34,076 nt of DNA from Clostridiales bacterium DTU069. Its GTDB lineage: Bacteria > Bacillota > Clostridia > DSM-8532. Shown here piece by piece: positions 25,849 to 33,788 of this stretch. The stretch's first letter is position 1. Every line of letters starts with the position of its first letter. Under the pieces are notes generated by a model. The model was not told where the DNA came from and did not search any database. It was given only the letters and a program-made list of their open reading frames with translations. A program made the position numbers and the translations under genes. The stretch is taken from positions 1 through 34,076 of the forward strand of contig LFRV01000064.1 of NCBI GenBank assembly GCA_001512485.1, given 5' to 3'.

Positions 25849-25898
25849 TTTCGGCTAATTTTAAATATTATTATAAATTAGCCGAAATATAATGTCAA
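25849..25898 (-). promoter_or_regulatory. Consensus promoter of the DUF4143 ATPase with an inverted repeat
   Basis: On the minus strand TTGACA (25898-25893), a 17-bp spacer and TATAAT (25875-25870). TTTCGGCTAATTT (25849-25861) and AAATTAGCCGAAA (25875-25887) are perfect 13-bp arms, one inside the spacer and one downstream of the -10. This looks like a repressed promoter of the same style as that of the Phd-Uma2 gene. Confidence 0.7.
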
Positions 25899-26125
25899 TA
25901 ATTTCCCAAATCCTAATTTGTTCTTCTTAGAAATAATCACTTCTCTTGGCATATTCTGTTTATTTGTATTATTTATGTCAACATGTCTTCTTATATTATT
26001 ACGACGAAATCGCTAATATATTATTAGCACAACTGCTACCTACGCGGATAATACCATAATCTTTCCATTTTATGCAGGTTTTTTTAAGTTCCGGAACGCT
26101 CGGTTTTCATTGTACCGAAAACACT

Positions 26126-26196
26126 TATGTGAGTTTCTTTTTGACGCTTACTTATTTGCTACTATTTTCCTATGTGAGTTTCTATTTGACGCTTAC
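26126..26196. repeat. Two 26-bp direct repeats, possible transposon end
   Basis: Units at 26126-26151 and 26171-26196 share TATGTGAGTTTCT and TTTGACGCTTAC and differ at one base, with 19 bp between them. The second unit abuts exactly the 97-bp repeat. A possible tip TGTACCGAAAACAC begins at 26111. Multiple subterminal repeats of this size are typical of IS21-family ends, but no transposase is in the window, so that assignment is a guess. Confidence 0.55.
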
Positions 26197-26388
26197 GGTT
26201 CTTTACAACCTGCTTTCTAAATAATTCTGAAATAACATAAAGCGAAGGCCGCCGGCCTTCGCTTTTATTTATTCCTGCCGTTATAGGTACTTAAACGGAA
26301 TTACCCTGTCGCACATCTAAATTCCGGCTAATTTCAAGTGACATTGGAAATCAGCCGATATATAATGTCAATAATTCCCCAGATTACT
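26197..26388 (-). pseudogene. 97-bp repeat copy 2 joined to a collapsed DUF4143 ATPase cassette
   Basis: 26197-26293 repeats the SLH gene tail and terminator (stem 26239-26265, here a perfect 12-bp stem). Next comes the ATPase-tail sequence TATAGGTACTTAAACGGAAT, matching the end of the intact ATPase gene (KDRVIPFKYL in reverse). Within 20 nt this runs into CCGGCTAATTT (26324-26334), then AAATCAGCCG (26348-26357) and TGTCAA (26366-26371), which match the ATPase promoter at 25849-25898; the -10 is degenerate. The roughly 1.2-kb coding body is missing, so this is a deletion relic. Confidence 0.75.
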
Positions 26389-26469
26389 TCTAAATTTTCA
26401 TTTTTTTCAGCTTGGATCGGATAGCTTTATGTTAATCGCTACAATAATCTATATCTGCGTAATAGAGCA

Positions 26470-27006
26470 TCATAATCCTAATAAAGGGGTTATAATGCTT
26501 TCCATTAAAACTTTATCATCTTTTATATTAATCAATGGCAGGCTAAATACTTTTGCCTCTTTTATGTACGGGCATTCTTCGGATTGGAATGAATATATTG
26601 TTCCATCTGCCTTATAATCATCATCAGTTTTTAATGTATTATTCCAGCCAAACCAAACATTCCACAAGTCCCAATGATTGCGTTTGCTAATATCGTTATA
26701 AACAATTTTCCCTGCAGTAATAATCGGTTCTTCGACATCTTCGCCCCAAAATGTAATGTTTATGCCTTTATTAACGAGACTATCTTTCTTATGTTCATAC
26801 ATTCTGAAAATAGCTTCGACTATCCATCTGTCCGCTTCCTGCAGGCTTGCACTCACATCTCTTGTAATCCTGTTGCCATAGATATTTTTCCATTCCTGAT
26901 CCATTTGGCTGTCAATTTTAAATATAAGCCGCTGGCATTCTCTGCATACCTGTCGTAAATAATTAAACGCTTTTGTTATTAGATAACCCTTCTGATTTTC
27001 ATTCAC
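26470..27006 (-). CDS. Unknown protein, third gene of a putative nuclease operon
   Basis: 178-aa soluble protein, not recognised. The N-terminal half looks helical, with a Cys-containing segment (LRQVCRECQRLIF); the second half has an aromatic-rich block (WDLWNVWFGWNNTL) and an ECPYIKEAKVFSLPL strand region. The start is GTG 27006 with AGGAGGGG upstream; it lies one base after the stop of the nuclease gene, which argues for coupled expression. It may be an immunity, effector or specificity subunit of the unit, but nothing in the sequence decides this. Confidence 0.7.
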   Translation of the reverse strand: MNENQKGYLITKAFNYLRQVCRECQRLIFKIDSQMDQEWKNIYGNRITRDVSASLQEADRWIVEAIFRMYEHKKDSLVNKGINITFWGEDVEEPIITAGKIVYNDISKRNHWDLWNVWFGWNNTLKTDDDYKADGTIYSFQSEECPYIKEAKVFSLPLINIKDDKVLMESIITPLLGL

Positions 27007-27007
27007 T

Positions 27008-27835
27008 TTATTCCCCTCCAAAAAAGATATATTCATCCAAATTTATATCTAAATCATACAAGCCATCAAAATAAGTTGTCTTCATATCTAAAATATCCAT
27101 ATAAAAAACGGCATTAGTAGTTTGAAAAGCTTCGCTTAGATCGTCGCCAGGAAGTGATATTCCCGAGAAATCTCTAAGGCCTATTCTATCCATAAACAAT
27201 AATAAATCATCGACAATTTCTTTTTCCTGTGTAGTGTAATCCGGATACATCATTTCAAAGGTCTTATATAACTGATGCCATTTTAAATGAAATATCTTAT
27301 CGGAATAATTACTGAATAATTTTTTTATTTCCAGGGTAGAATCCAAAATCTCCGAAAATGCATTATATTCCGTTAAGTATACAATGTAGCCTTTCTTACC
27401 GGTAAACCCAGAGACAGACGTTTCAAGAAAATTACCGATATCAGATTGAATAGCAGTAAAATACCGGGCGAGTTGGTCATTTTCTCCGGTCCCGCTTTTC
27501 CCCGACTTATATTTTGCTTCAACCAACAGAAGAAAATCTTCATCATTATGAATATGATTTCTAAATACAAGAATTATATCAGGTTCACCGTAATTTAGAT
27601 TATTAGACCAAAAAATATATTCAACCTCCCTGTAGCACCTTAATTCAATTCCATCAGACTTGAGCTTTTGCCAAAGGCTTGTGTGTTTATCGTCATACAG
27701 GACAGCAGACTCAATAAATGGAATCAATGCTACATTAGGCCGTATGTATTTCAGCATGCCGAATAAGGTAGAAGTCAGAATATCCTCTTTATGCTCATAT
27801 CCCTGCGATTTACCATTTAGGACTGCTTGTATCAT
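27008..27835 (-). CDS. Predicted PD-(D/E)XK-family nuclease
   Basis: 275-aa protein. The nuclease core is visible as NYGEPDIILVF (Asp86) followed by LLLVEAKYKSG (Glu106, Lys108), the D...ExK pattern of the fold, with a possible additional Glu at 69 or 71. The N-terminus has HKEDILTSTLFGMLKYI, seen in uncharacterised restriction-like proteins. No helicase or methylase domain is in the same chain. It is 27 nt after a small winged-helix-like gene and 1 nt before an unknown gene on the same strand. The fold call is good; the target and role are unknown. Confidence 0.78.
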   Translation of the reverse strand: MIQAVLNGKSQGYEHKEDILTSTLFGMLKYIRPNVALIPFIESAVLYDDKHTSLWQKLKSDGIELRCYREVEYIFWSNNLNYGEPDIILVFRNHIHNDEDFLLLVEAKYKSGKSGTGENDQLARYFTAIQSDIGNFLETSVSGFTGKKGYIVYLTEYNAFSEILDSTLEIKKLFSNYSDKIFHLKWHQLYKTFEMMYPDYTTQEKEIVDDLLLFMDRIGLRDFSGISLPGDDLSEAFQTTNAVFYMDILDMKTTYFDGLYDLDINLDEYIFFGGE

Positions 27836-27862
27836 GTGATCACCTACTTATAGTATATAATG

Positions 27863-28126
27863 CTATACCCTTTTGAAGTACCAGTAAGTATTTCTTGTTT
27901 TAGGCTTAATGACTAAACCAGTTATTCTATTAAGCATATTCATATCCTTGAGTTTTCTAAGATCTTTACGGAGGGGATTTCCATTACGATTATCACTCTT
28001 ATAAACACCCTTTTCGATTAAATATGGCATTACATCCTTTGGCTTTACCATACCATTCTGATTGGTTTTCTGTAAAAATTCTTGTATCAGCCGGTCTAAT
28101 GCTTTTACTCTTTCTTCGAATGTCAT
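27863..28126 (-). CDS. Small winged-helix-like protein, first gene of the nuclease operon
   Basis: 87-aa basic protein. The region MVKPKDVMPYLIEKGVY followed by NPLRKDLRKLKDMN reads like a compact winged-helix DNA-binding fold, and the last strand IKPKTRNTYWYFKRV fits the wing. It could regulate the operon or guide the nuclease to DNA. TAGGAGGTG precedes the ATG. No family name can be given with confidence. Confidence 0.7.
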   Translation of the reverse strand: MTFEERVKALDRLIQEFLQKTNQNGMVKPKDVMPYLIEKGVYKSDNRNGNPLRKDLRKLKDMNMLNRITGLVIKPKTRNTYWYFKRV

Positions 28127-28259
28127 AAAACACCTCCTAAATCTTGATATAATCCATATAATCTGTTACTTAATTCAAGCCTCATATCGATCTCGAGGCC
28201 TTATCTTCCTCCATTATCGTGATAGTTTTTCAAGATGTACTATTAAGTAATTCCTTTTT

Positions 28260-28489
28260 TCACACTTCTCTTCCTTCAACCCACGATATGATGAAATTCC
28301 AATCCTTAACTCTTCCATCATCATGCAGTATATTAAGAAACATTCCGTCACCCTTTCCAACGTCCCAAATTGCCTTAGCAGAGTTCAATTTTTCACTTAT
28401 TCCTGCTCTTTTTGCAAAGTAATGCTTCTGCCCCTCAAGTTGTCAGGTAATATGTACTTGTTTTTTGCATTTTGAATAAACCTAATCAT
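28260..28489 (-). pseudogene. Frameshifted small gene of unknown function
   Basis: From ATG 28489, which has GGAAAGGG upstream, the frame reads MIRFIQNAKNKYILPDNLRG. It must then shift near AGGGGC (about 28432-28437) to continue as HYFAKRAGISEKLNS and later GKGDGMFLNILHDDGR, ending with TGA at 28260. Both halves look like real protein, about 75 aa in all. Just upstream, 28497-28565 encodes a stop-bounded peptide (YWLCKSWVKEAIED) that may be the tail of another lost gene. The rest of 28127-28585 holds only a weak GCCTC/GAGGC hairpin (28179-28199). Confidence 0.55.
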
Positions 28490-28585
28490 TGAAAATCAAC
28501 CCTTTCCAATATTAATATCTTCTATCGCTTCTTTTACCCAGCTTTTGCATAGCCAATAGTCATTTCATTTTAACAACTGGATAAG

Positions 28586-29494
28586 TTATCCCGTTTGCTT
28601 AAACCTGGAATATTTTATTTCAAGCCTTTCTCTGTCAGGCCACGCTTTTTTATCATGCGGAAGAATAATCTTCGTGTTCTGTAATTCCTGAATCCCATGT
28701 TTGAGCATAGGGCCATCAGTTTCATGTAGAATATCCTCTCTGACCTCAATCTTATAATCCGGTGTTACACCAATGATATCAGAATCATATGCCGCATGAT
28801 GAATTTTGCACAGCGATAAGCCATTGTTTACAATAGGATCACCTAATACTTCGCCATCCGGTATAATATGTGCCGCATCCAAAAGCAAGGCATGTTTCAA
28901 CCGGCAAAATGCGCATTGCTGCTTATATGCAAGCAGAACCCTTTCTCTGAAAGCTTTTTGGTGAAGCCTGTTTTTTACCGTTGAAGTGATATATTTACGA
29001 AGTGCATTTTGTGTATCTTCAGAAATCAACTCTGTTTTATTCTCAAATAGATAATTATGTATGGATGCCATGTCATCCGCAACAACAGTAAATGATAAGG
29101 TATTCGGGTTGTCATTTACAATGTAGACAGGCCAAACTGCATGATATTTCGAAGGCACAACCCCGAAAAAGTAGATTAGGGGAATCTGTCTCTTCATAGC
29201 CTCCCGAAGTCCCACATTATCTCTATGGAACGGATCAGTACCTCGATAACGGTAAGTAAAGCTCCCATCACCCGAGATGGAATCATCATATGGGCTATTG
29301 TAGACAGTGGTAATTGACAGCGGTATCTTTTCGAAAACCTTCGGTTTCCAGATACCTTGCGGTCCGATGAGCGTAATCCGCTGTCCATTATAATAGAAAC
29401 CCTGCTCCAGAAGAGTTCTGGGAATGATGTCCCCATGGAGTGCCACTTGTTCTTTTAGCCATTGAAATGCCGCTAATCGTATTTTTTCTTCCAT
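28586..29494 (-). CDS. HNH endonuclease, predicted restriction enzyme (COG3440-like)
   Basis: 302-aa protein. The C-terminal HNH/zinc module is CAFCRLKHALLLDAAHIIP (Cys194, Cys197, His209) then NNGLSLCKIHH (Cys229, His232, His233). The N-terminal part (GPQGIWKPKVF, YDDSISGDGSFTYRYRG, LIYFFGVVPSKY) resembles the recognition half of stand-alone predicted restriction endonucleases, some of which cut modified DNA. ATG 29494 has AGGTG upstream; a slightly longer start (29518) is possible. It is 80 nt downstream of a methyltransferase gene on the same strand. Confidence 0.85.
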   Translation of the reverse strand: MEEKIRLAAFQWLKEQVALHGDIIPRTLLEQGFYYNGQRITLIGPQGIWKPKVFEKIPLSITTVYNSPYDDSISGDGSFTYRYRGTDPFHRDNVGLREAMKRQIPLIYFFGVVPSKYHAVWPVYIVNDNPNTLSFTVVADDMASIHNYLFENKTELISEDTQNALRKYITSTVKNRLHQKAFRERVLLAYKQQCAFCRLKHALLLDAAHIIPDGEVLGDPIVNNGLSLCKIHHAAYDSDIIGVTPDYKIEVREDILHETDGPMLKHGIQELQNTKIILPHDKKAWPDRERLEIKYSRFKQTG

Positions 29495-29574
29495 AATAAT
29501 ACACCTAAACCATAACACAAGCCGATTTTTTGATTTATATATTTAGAGTTTTGAGCTTTACCATGCCACTATAA

Positions 29575-30159
29575 TTAGTTCTTTCTTCTACACAAACAGC
29601 TAGCCCACATTTCACCTTCTTTTCCCGGTCTTACATCTTCAGTTATCCAAATTTCAAGAATCTCCAATTGCTTAATTTCACTAATCAGCACCCTTAAACT
29701 GTTTTCATCATAGAAATTAAATAACCTCTCGCCCCTAAACTCTTCGCCCTCGCCATACTTGAATGACCCAAAAAAGATGCCATTCTCTTTGAGCGCCTGA
29801 GCTAATTTAGTCATAACACTCTTTATTTTGGCTTTTGGAACATGAAGAAGTGAAGCGCATGCCCAAATACCGTCAAATTCATCCTTAAAGTCCACATCTT
29901 CGAATTTCATTAATAATGTTTGCTGCCCGGTCAGTTTACTGCTTAGCCTGACCATTTCTTCCGACGCGTCAATAGACACCACTTTATAACCGCTTTTTAA
30001 GAAATAAAGCGAATCCCGTCCAGAGCCGCATCCTGCGTCAAGAATCTTCCCTCCGGGAACAATATATTTCAGAAACCTTTCGCAAGTTTCGCTCATATCG
30101 GCAGAGACCGTTGCATTATAAAACTCTTCAGCATATTTGTTGTAAAATTCAATAGTCAT
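29575..30159 (-). CDS. Class I SAM-dependent methyltransferase
   Basis: 194-aa protein with the SAM-binding motif I ILDAGCGSGRDSLYF (about 39-53), an acidic residue ending strand 2 (VVSIDAS) and a TehB-like later half (SLLHVPKAK, GIFFGSFKYGEGE). No DPPY or PC motif of DNA methylases is present, so it is more likely to act on a small molecule or protein than to be a classic modification enzyme. It starts 21 nt after the helicase gene with AAAGAGG upstream, so the two are co-transcribed. Confidence 0.88.
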   Translation of the reverse strand: MTIEFYNKYAEEFYNATVSADMSETCERFLKYIVPGGKILDAGCGSGRDSLYFLKSGYKVVSIDASEEMVRLSSKLTGQQTLLMKFEDVDFKDEFDGIWACASLLHVPKAKIKSVMTKLAQALKENGIFFGSFKYGEGEEFRGERLFNFYDENSLRVLISEIKQLEILEIWITEDVRPGKEGEMWASCLCRRKN

Positions 30160-30180
30160 ACCGCATTAACCTCTTTCTGT

Positions 30181-32592
30181 TCACGACTGTATTTTGTAAA
30201 ACTTTGCACATTTACTTTTCAGCCTGTATTCCAGGATATCCTTAACATGCTCGACATATAAACCTGATGCTATCTTTACGATTTCTGAATCCAATATAAG
30301 TTCTTTATTGATCTCATCGTAAATGAAATAATTTGAGCTTTTATTGATATACTTTATCGGCATCTGTATCGCTTTGGATCTGTATTTTTCCAGCGACCAA
30401 TCAAGATAATCTTTGTTTCCGCTATCCTGCATATCCGGCGCATATAAGGGATTTTTATAGAAATCCATCATGCTTTGAGCGATACTGTCCGCTGATACCT
30501 TGTGAAGAAGTCTGTTACCCTCTATAAAACATGAAATTGTAGGGATTTTATAAAGCTTGTCCATAGACATTCTTTCCAATTCCCGCAGGAAATCTTCGGC
30601 TTCTGTGCCAAGCCATGTTTTTTCTTCTTCATTTAATTCGTCTATGTTATTCAAGAATTGAATGTATCCATTCTTAAGATATTCTCTCGTAGGAATATCG
30701 GAACCTTCAAATAAATCCGTTCGAAGAGGCCTTTTGCCGTAATGTGATTTCAGCCTGAAATAGTCATTTTTAAGCCTTACGGAAAGCTTATCATGCTTTC
30801 TCATCTCTTCAAACAAATCGATTAGCTTCATATCGAATTGGACATTGCAGCCTTCGGGGTACGTGTGTTCATAAAAAGATCTTCTATCCTTAACCATTGG
30901 GTTCTTTCCGCTTAAAAGCAAAGGCAGAACCGGAGCTAATTTATAATTCCCAATAAAATCAAGCACTACGGTAACATTTTTATTTTCGCACTTCCTTAAT
31001 CCTCTCCCTAACTGCTGCAGGAAGACCGTATAAGATTCTGTAGGCCGCAAAAACAAAACCGTATCTATTTCCGGAATATCCACTCCCTCGTTAAAGATAT
31101 CAACAACAAACAATATGCTCAGTTCTCCGCTTACCAACTTTTGTATAGCAGTTTTTCTATCCTCCGAGTACAGCCCCTCGCCTGTATGAACGGATGCCGC
31201 CGGTATTCCCGCTTCAATAAAAGCTTCCGTCATTGCATTTGCATGCTTTATTGAAGAGCAAAAAGCGATTGCCTTGTTTTTTCTGTAGCGATTATAGTAC
31301 TTTAAAACCAGCTCAGCTCTTTTGGGTCTACTGAGCGCATCTTCAAGCTCTTTTTCATCATATTTTCCGTTTCTATAGCTGATCTTCGAATAATCGGTGT
31401 CATCATAGATGCCATAATAGTTAAATGGCACAAGGTAGCCTCTTTCAATTGCTTCTTTAAGATTAATTTCATAAATAACGTTATCATTACAGTAGGAATA
31501 GATATCTTTTTTATCCATTCGAAACGGTGTCGCGGTAAGGCCCAAAAGGAACTCAGGCTTAAAGTAATCCACTATTGCCTTATAGCATTGGGCTGCAACA
31601 TGATGGAATTCATCAATTATCATATACTGAAAATGATCCGGTTCAAACCATTCCTCATTTAAATACTTTGATTTGCCCAGTGTTTGGACGCTGGCAAAGA
31701 CAACATCCGCATCCTTTTCCGTTACTGACGCTTTAAACATTCCAAAAGTTTTCTCAGGCATGACTTTTGAAAAACTTTGATAGGCCTGATTTAAAATTTC
31801 TTCCCGGTGCGCTATAAACAGGATCTTTTTGAATTTCCTGCTGTCAAAGGCAGCAAGATAAGTTTTCCCAACCCCTGTTGCCATAACGACAAGCCCTTTT
31901 GAAACATCGCCTCTTGCCCGCTCAAGATGATATAAAGCTTCAATCTGCGCGCCATATGGCTTAATCAGGCTTGTTTCATATTTTGCTTCATTCTCGGCTG
32001 TTCCGGTTGTACTCGATAATTTATCGCGAAGACTTGAACCGGGTTCGTTTTTAAGCAGACTGCTTTGTTTCCATCCAATGCTGTATGCTTTTAGAAGATC
32101 GTCTGTTAATTCCACGGAATGATCATTGAAAAGGAGGTTGAAGCTATCATAGAATTGGGAAAACACTTCTTTTGATTCATCTTTAGCTATTTTATAATTC
32201 CATTCAACCCCACTTTCGAGCGCAGATGCTGAAATATTCGATGAACCAATATAGATTTCGCTGTTTTGATCATCTTCAAAAATATACGTTTTAGGATGAA
32301 AGGATACATCATTGTGCTTAAAAATCCTTATTTCAATTAAGTTTCCGAAATACAGTTTTAGCAGATACAGCGCCGAAGGTTCTGTGATTCCAAGATATAA
32401 ACCCGTAAGTATCTGAACCTTTGCGCCCATACTTACAGCTTCCTTTAAATCCTCTAAAATTAGTCTTATGCCCGATTCCCTGATAAAAGCAGCTATAATC
32501 CTAATTTTTTTGGATTTCCGGATCGCATTTCGCAAGCATGATCCAAGTGTTACTTCATTATTTGTGATTAAAGCACGTGAATAATTCCTCAT
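30181..32592 (-). CDS. PLD-like nuclease/DEAD-DEAH helicase, DUF3427 type
   Basis: 803-aa multidomain protein. Residues about 1-150 are a phospholipase D-like nuclease module with the HxK motif FHPKTYIF (His99, Lys101) and GSSN (116-119). The SF2 helicase core has Walker A ATGVGKT (238-244), DEFH (327-330), TATP (353-356), and the second RecA domain with EGVDIPEIDTV and QQLGRGLRK. The C-terminal third fits DUF3427. Such proteins sit in defence islands and are thought to degrade invading DNA. It is followed by a methyltransferase gene, and then an HNH gene, on the same strand. Confidence 0.92.
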   Translation of the reverse strand: MRNYSRALITNNEVTLGSCLRNAIRKSKKIRIIAAFIRESGIRLILEDLKEAVSMGAKVQILTGLYLGITEPSALYLLKLYFGNLIEIRIFKHNDVSFHPKTYIFEDDQNSEIYIGSSNISASALESGVEWNYKIAKDESKEVFSQFYDSFNLLFNDHSVELTDDLLKAYSIGWKQSSLLKNEPGSSLRDKLSSTTGTAENEAKYETSLIKPYGAQIEALYHLERARGDVSKGLVVMATGVGKTYLAAFDSRKFKKILFIAHREEILNQAYQSFSKVMPEKTFGMFKASVTEKDADVVFASVQTLGKSKYLNEEWFEPDHFQYMIIDEFHHVAAQCYKAIVDYFKPEFLLGLTATPFRMDKKDIYSYCNDNVIYEINLKEAIERGYLVPFNYYGIYDDTDYSKISYRNGKYDEKELEDALSRPKRAELVLKYYNRYRKNKAIAFCSSIKHANAMTEAFIEAGIPAASVHTGEGLYSEDRKTAIQKLVSGELSILFVVDIFNEGVDIPEIDTVLFLRPTESYTVFLQQLGRGLRKCENKNVTVVLDFIGNYKLAPVLPLLLSGKNPMVKDRRSFYEHTYPEGCNVQFDMKLIDLFEEMRKHDKLSVRLKNDYFRLKSHYGKRPLRTDLFEGSDIPTREYLKNGYIQFLNNIDELNEEEKTWLGTEAEDFLRELERMSMDKLYKIPTISCFIEGNRLLHKVSADSIAQSMMDFYKNPLYAPDMQDSGNKDYLDWSLEKYRSKAIQMPIKYINKSSNYFIYDEINKELILDSEIVKIASGLYVEHVKDILEYRLKSKCAKFYKIQS

Positions 32593-32838
32593 AGTCTACC
32601 TTTACATTTATTAAAAGATACTAATTTCAGTTTTTATTTCTATCCTTCTTCCATTAGCATAACTTACGCAGCGGACAAACGATGTCTTTTTTCAAACATG
32701 TTCAATTACACAGTAATTCCTTGAAATGCCATATTTTATAATGATTATATCATTGTTAGCAACAAATTAACAGATGGATCGACAAAATGGGAGTGCAACT
32801 GACAAAATTTAAATTACTTATATGAACAGGCGGGGATG

Positions 32839-33654
32839 TTATTTGCAGCCCAGATATTCTGATATGATATCTATGTATTCCAAATATAACTTTTTTACAT
32901 TGATTATCGAATTATAGACTATTTCATCTTCTATTTCTTTATATTCATGAACCAAAATGTTTCTCAAACCCGCGGAAGGGGCTATTTTCACTGCAAATTC
33001 CATATCTATTACATTGTTTTCAGCAAGATCAATAAACGAATTATAGCGATCCCGCAGAAGACTTTTTCCCATCTTTTTTAAGATCATATTGTTTATGTCC
33101 GTTGCGCTTTCAACGATTAATTGCAGTTCACGCTCAATTGCCCTTTTAGTAACCATATTATTGACATAGTCGTCAAAAGTAAGAGCGGCGGTCAATTGCT
33201 GCAATTCATTATAATATTTAATTAATATCTCCAGCTTTTTACATATTGTTATATTATCATTCATTAATGCCTCTTCAGCCAAATTTGCCATTTTATTTAT
33301 TTTGTCTTCCAATATTGACTTATTTTCATGGATGCTTTTTATATAAAACGAACTATATCTTTCAAATAAATTATCTTCTTTTTCGTACAGCACTCTTCCA
33401 TTAACCGCAATCTCATGCCTGAGTACAGGATCGGCTGTTCTCAAATCAACAAGATCAATTTCACTTTTTTTATGGTAGTGAATTAAATCTTCCAATAGTT
33501 CCAGTTTCTCTTGAATTGACAGATGCTCAGCAGAAAGAAAAGCTATGTCGATATCACTTTCATTATTGTAAAATTCAGTGCCATAACTACCAAAATAAAC
33601 AAGCAGCTCAATATTATATTTTTCTGCTATCTCATTCAATCTTTCTTTCTTCAT
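32839..33654 (-). CDS. MntA-HepT fusion: nucleotidyltransferase antitoxin joined to HEPN toxin
   Basis: 271-aa protein. Residues 1 to about 95 are a minimal nucleotidyltransferase (GSYGTEFYNNESDIDIAF: Gly22, Ser23, Asp34, Asp36, and Asp67 in EIDLVD), the MntA fold. Residues about 130-271 are a HepT/HEPN domain with RAIERELQ and the RNase motif RNILVHEY (Arg231, His236, Tyr238). In most known systems these are two genes, with MntA adding AMP to the Tyr of the HepT motif to silence it. Here both are in one chain with all key residues present. The 32593-32838 gap before the helicase gene contains no gene. Confidence 0.85.
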   Translation of the reverse strand: MKKERLNEIAEKYNIELLVYFGSYGTEFYNNESDIDIAFLSAEHLSIQEKLELLEDLIHYHKKSEIDLVDLRTADPVLRHEIAVNGRVLYEKEDNLFERYSSFYIKSIHENKSILEDKINKMANLAEEALMNDNITICKKLEILIKYYNELQQLTAALTFDDYVNNMVTKRAIERELQLIVESATDINNMILKKMGKSLLRDRYNSFIDLAENNVIDMEFAVKIAPSAGLRNILVHEYKEIEDEIVYNSIINVKKLYLEYIDIISEYLGCK

Positions 33655-33690
33655 CGATATGAATTCTCTTAATTTTACATATTTTTTATT

Positions 33691-33715
33691 TATACCCCAA
33701 GTATACCACAGTATA
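33691..33715. repeat. TATACC direct repeats upstream of the MntA-HepT gene
   Basis: TATACC occurs at 33691-33696 and 33702-33707, and a partial TATA copy at 33712-33715, about 10-11 bp apart, some 40-60 nt before the MntA-HepT start. They could be promoter or operator elements of that gene; the function is unproven. Confidence 0.3.
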
Positions 33716-33788
33716 AATTTTCCTACAATTAATCATTTTTTGTAAATGCTGTTTTTGTACGTTATAAAATATAAGGCAAAGGCTATTA

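Larger units (their letters stand above)
25921..26469. other. Gene-free stretch built of relics and repeats
   Basis: No credible gene. It contains an inverted repeat GCTAATA-TAT-TATTAGC (26012-26028) of the same type as the operators nearby, two 26-bp direct repeats (26126-26196), copy 2 of the 97-bp repeat (26197-26293) and an ATPase promoter relic (26323-26388). From about 26390 to 26469 I see only AT-rich sequence. Confidence 0.7.

Noticed and set aside
26126-26196. Minimal CRISPR array
   Set aside because: Only two units with a 19-bp gap, no dyad in the repeat and no cas gene in the window.
28177-28202. Terminator for the HNH operon
   Set aside because: The GCCTC/GAGGC stem is only about 5 bp with a long loop and no U-tract.
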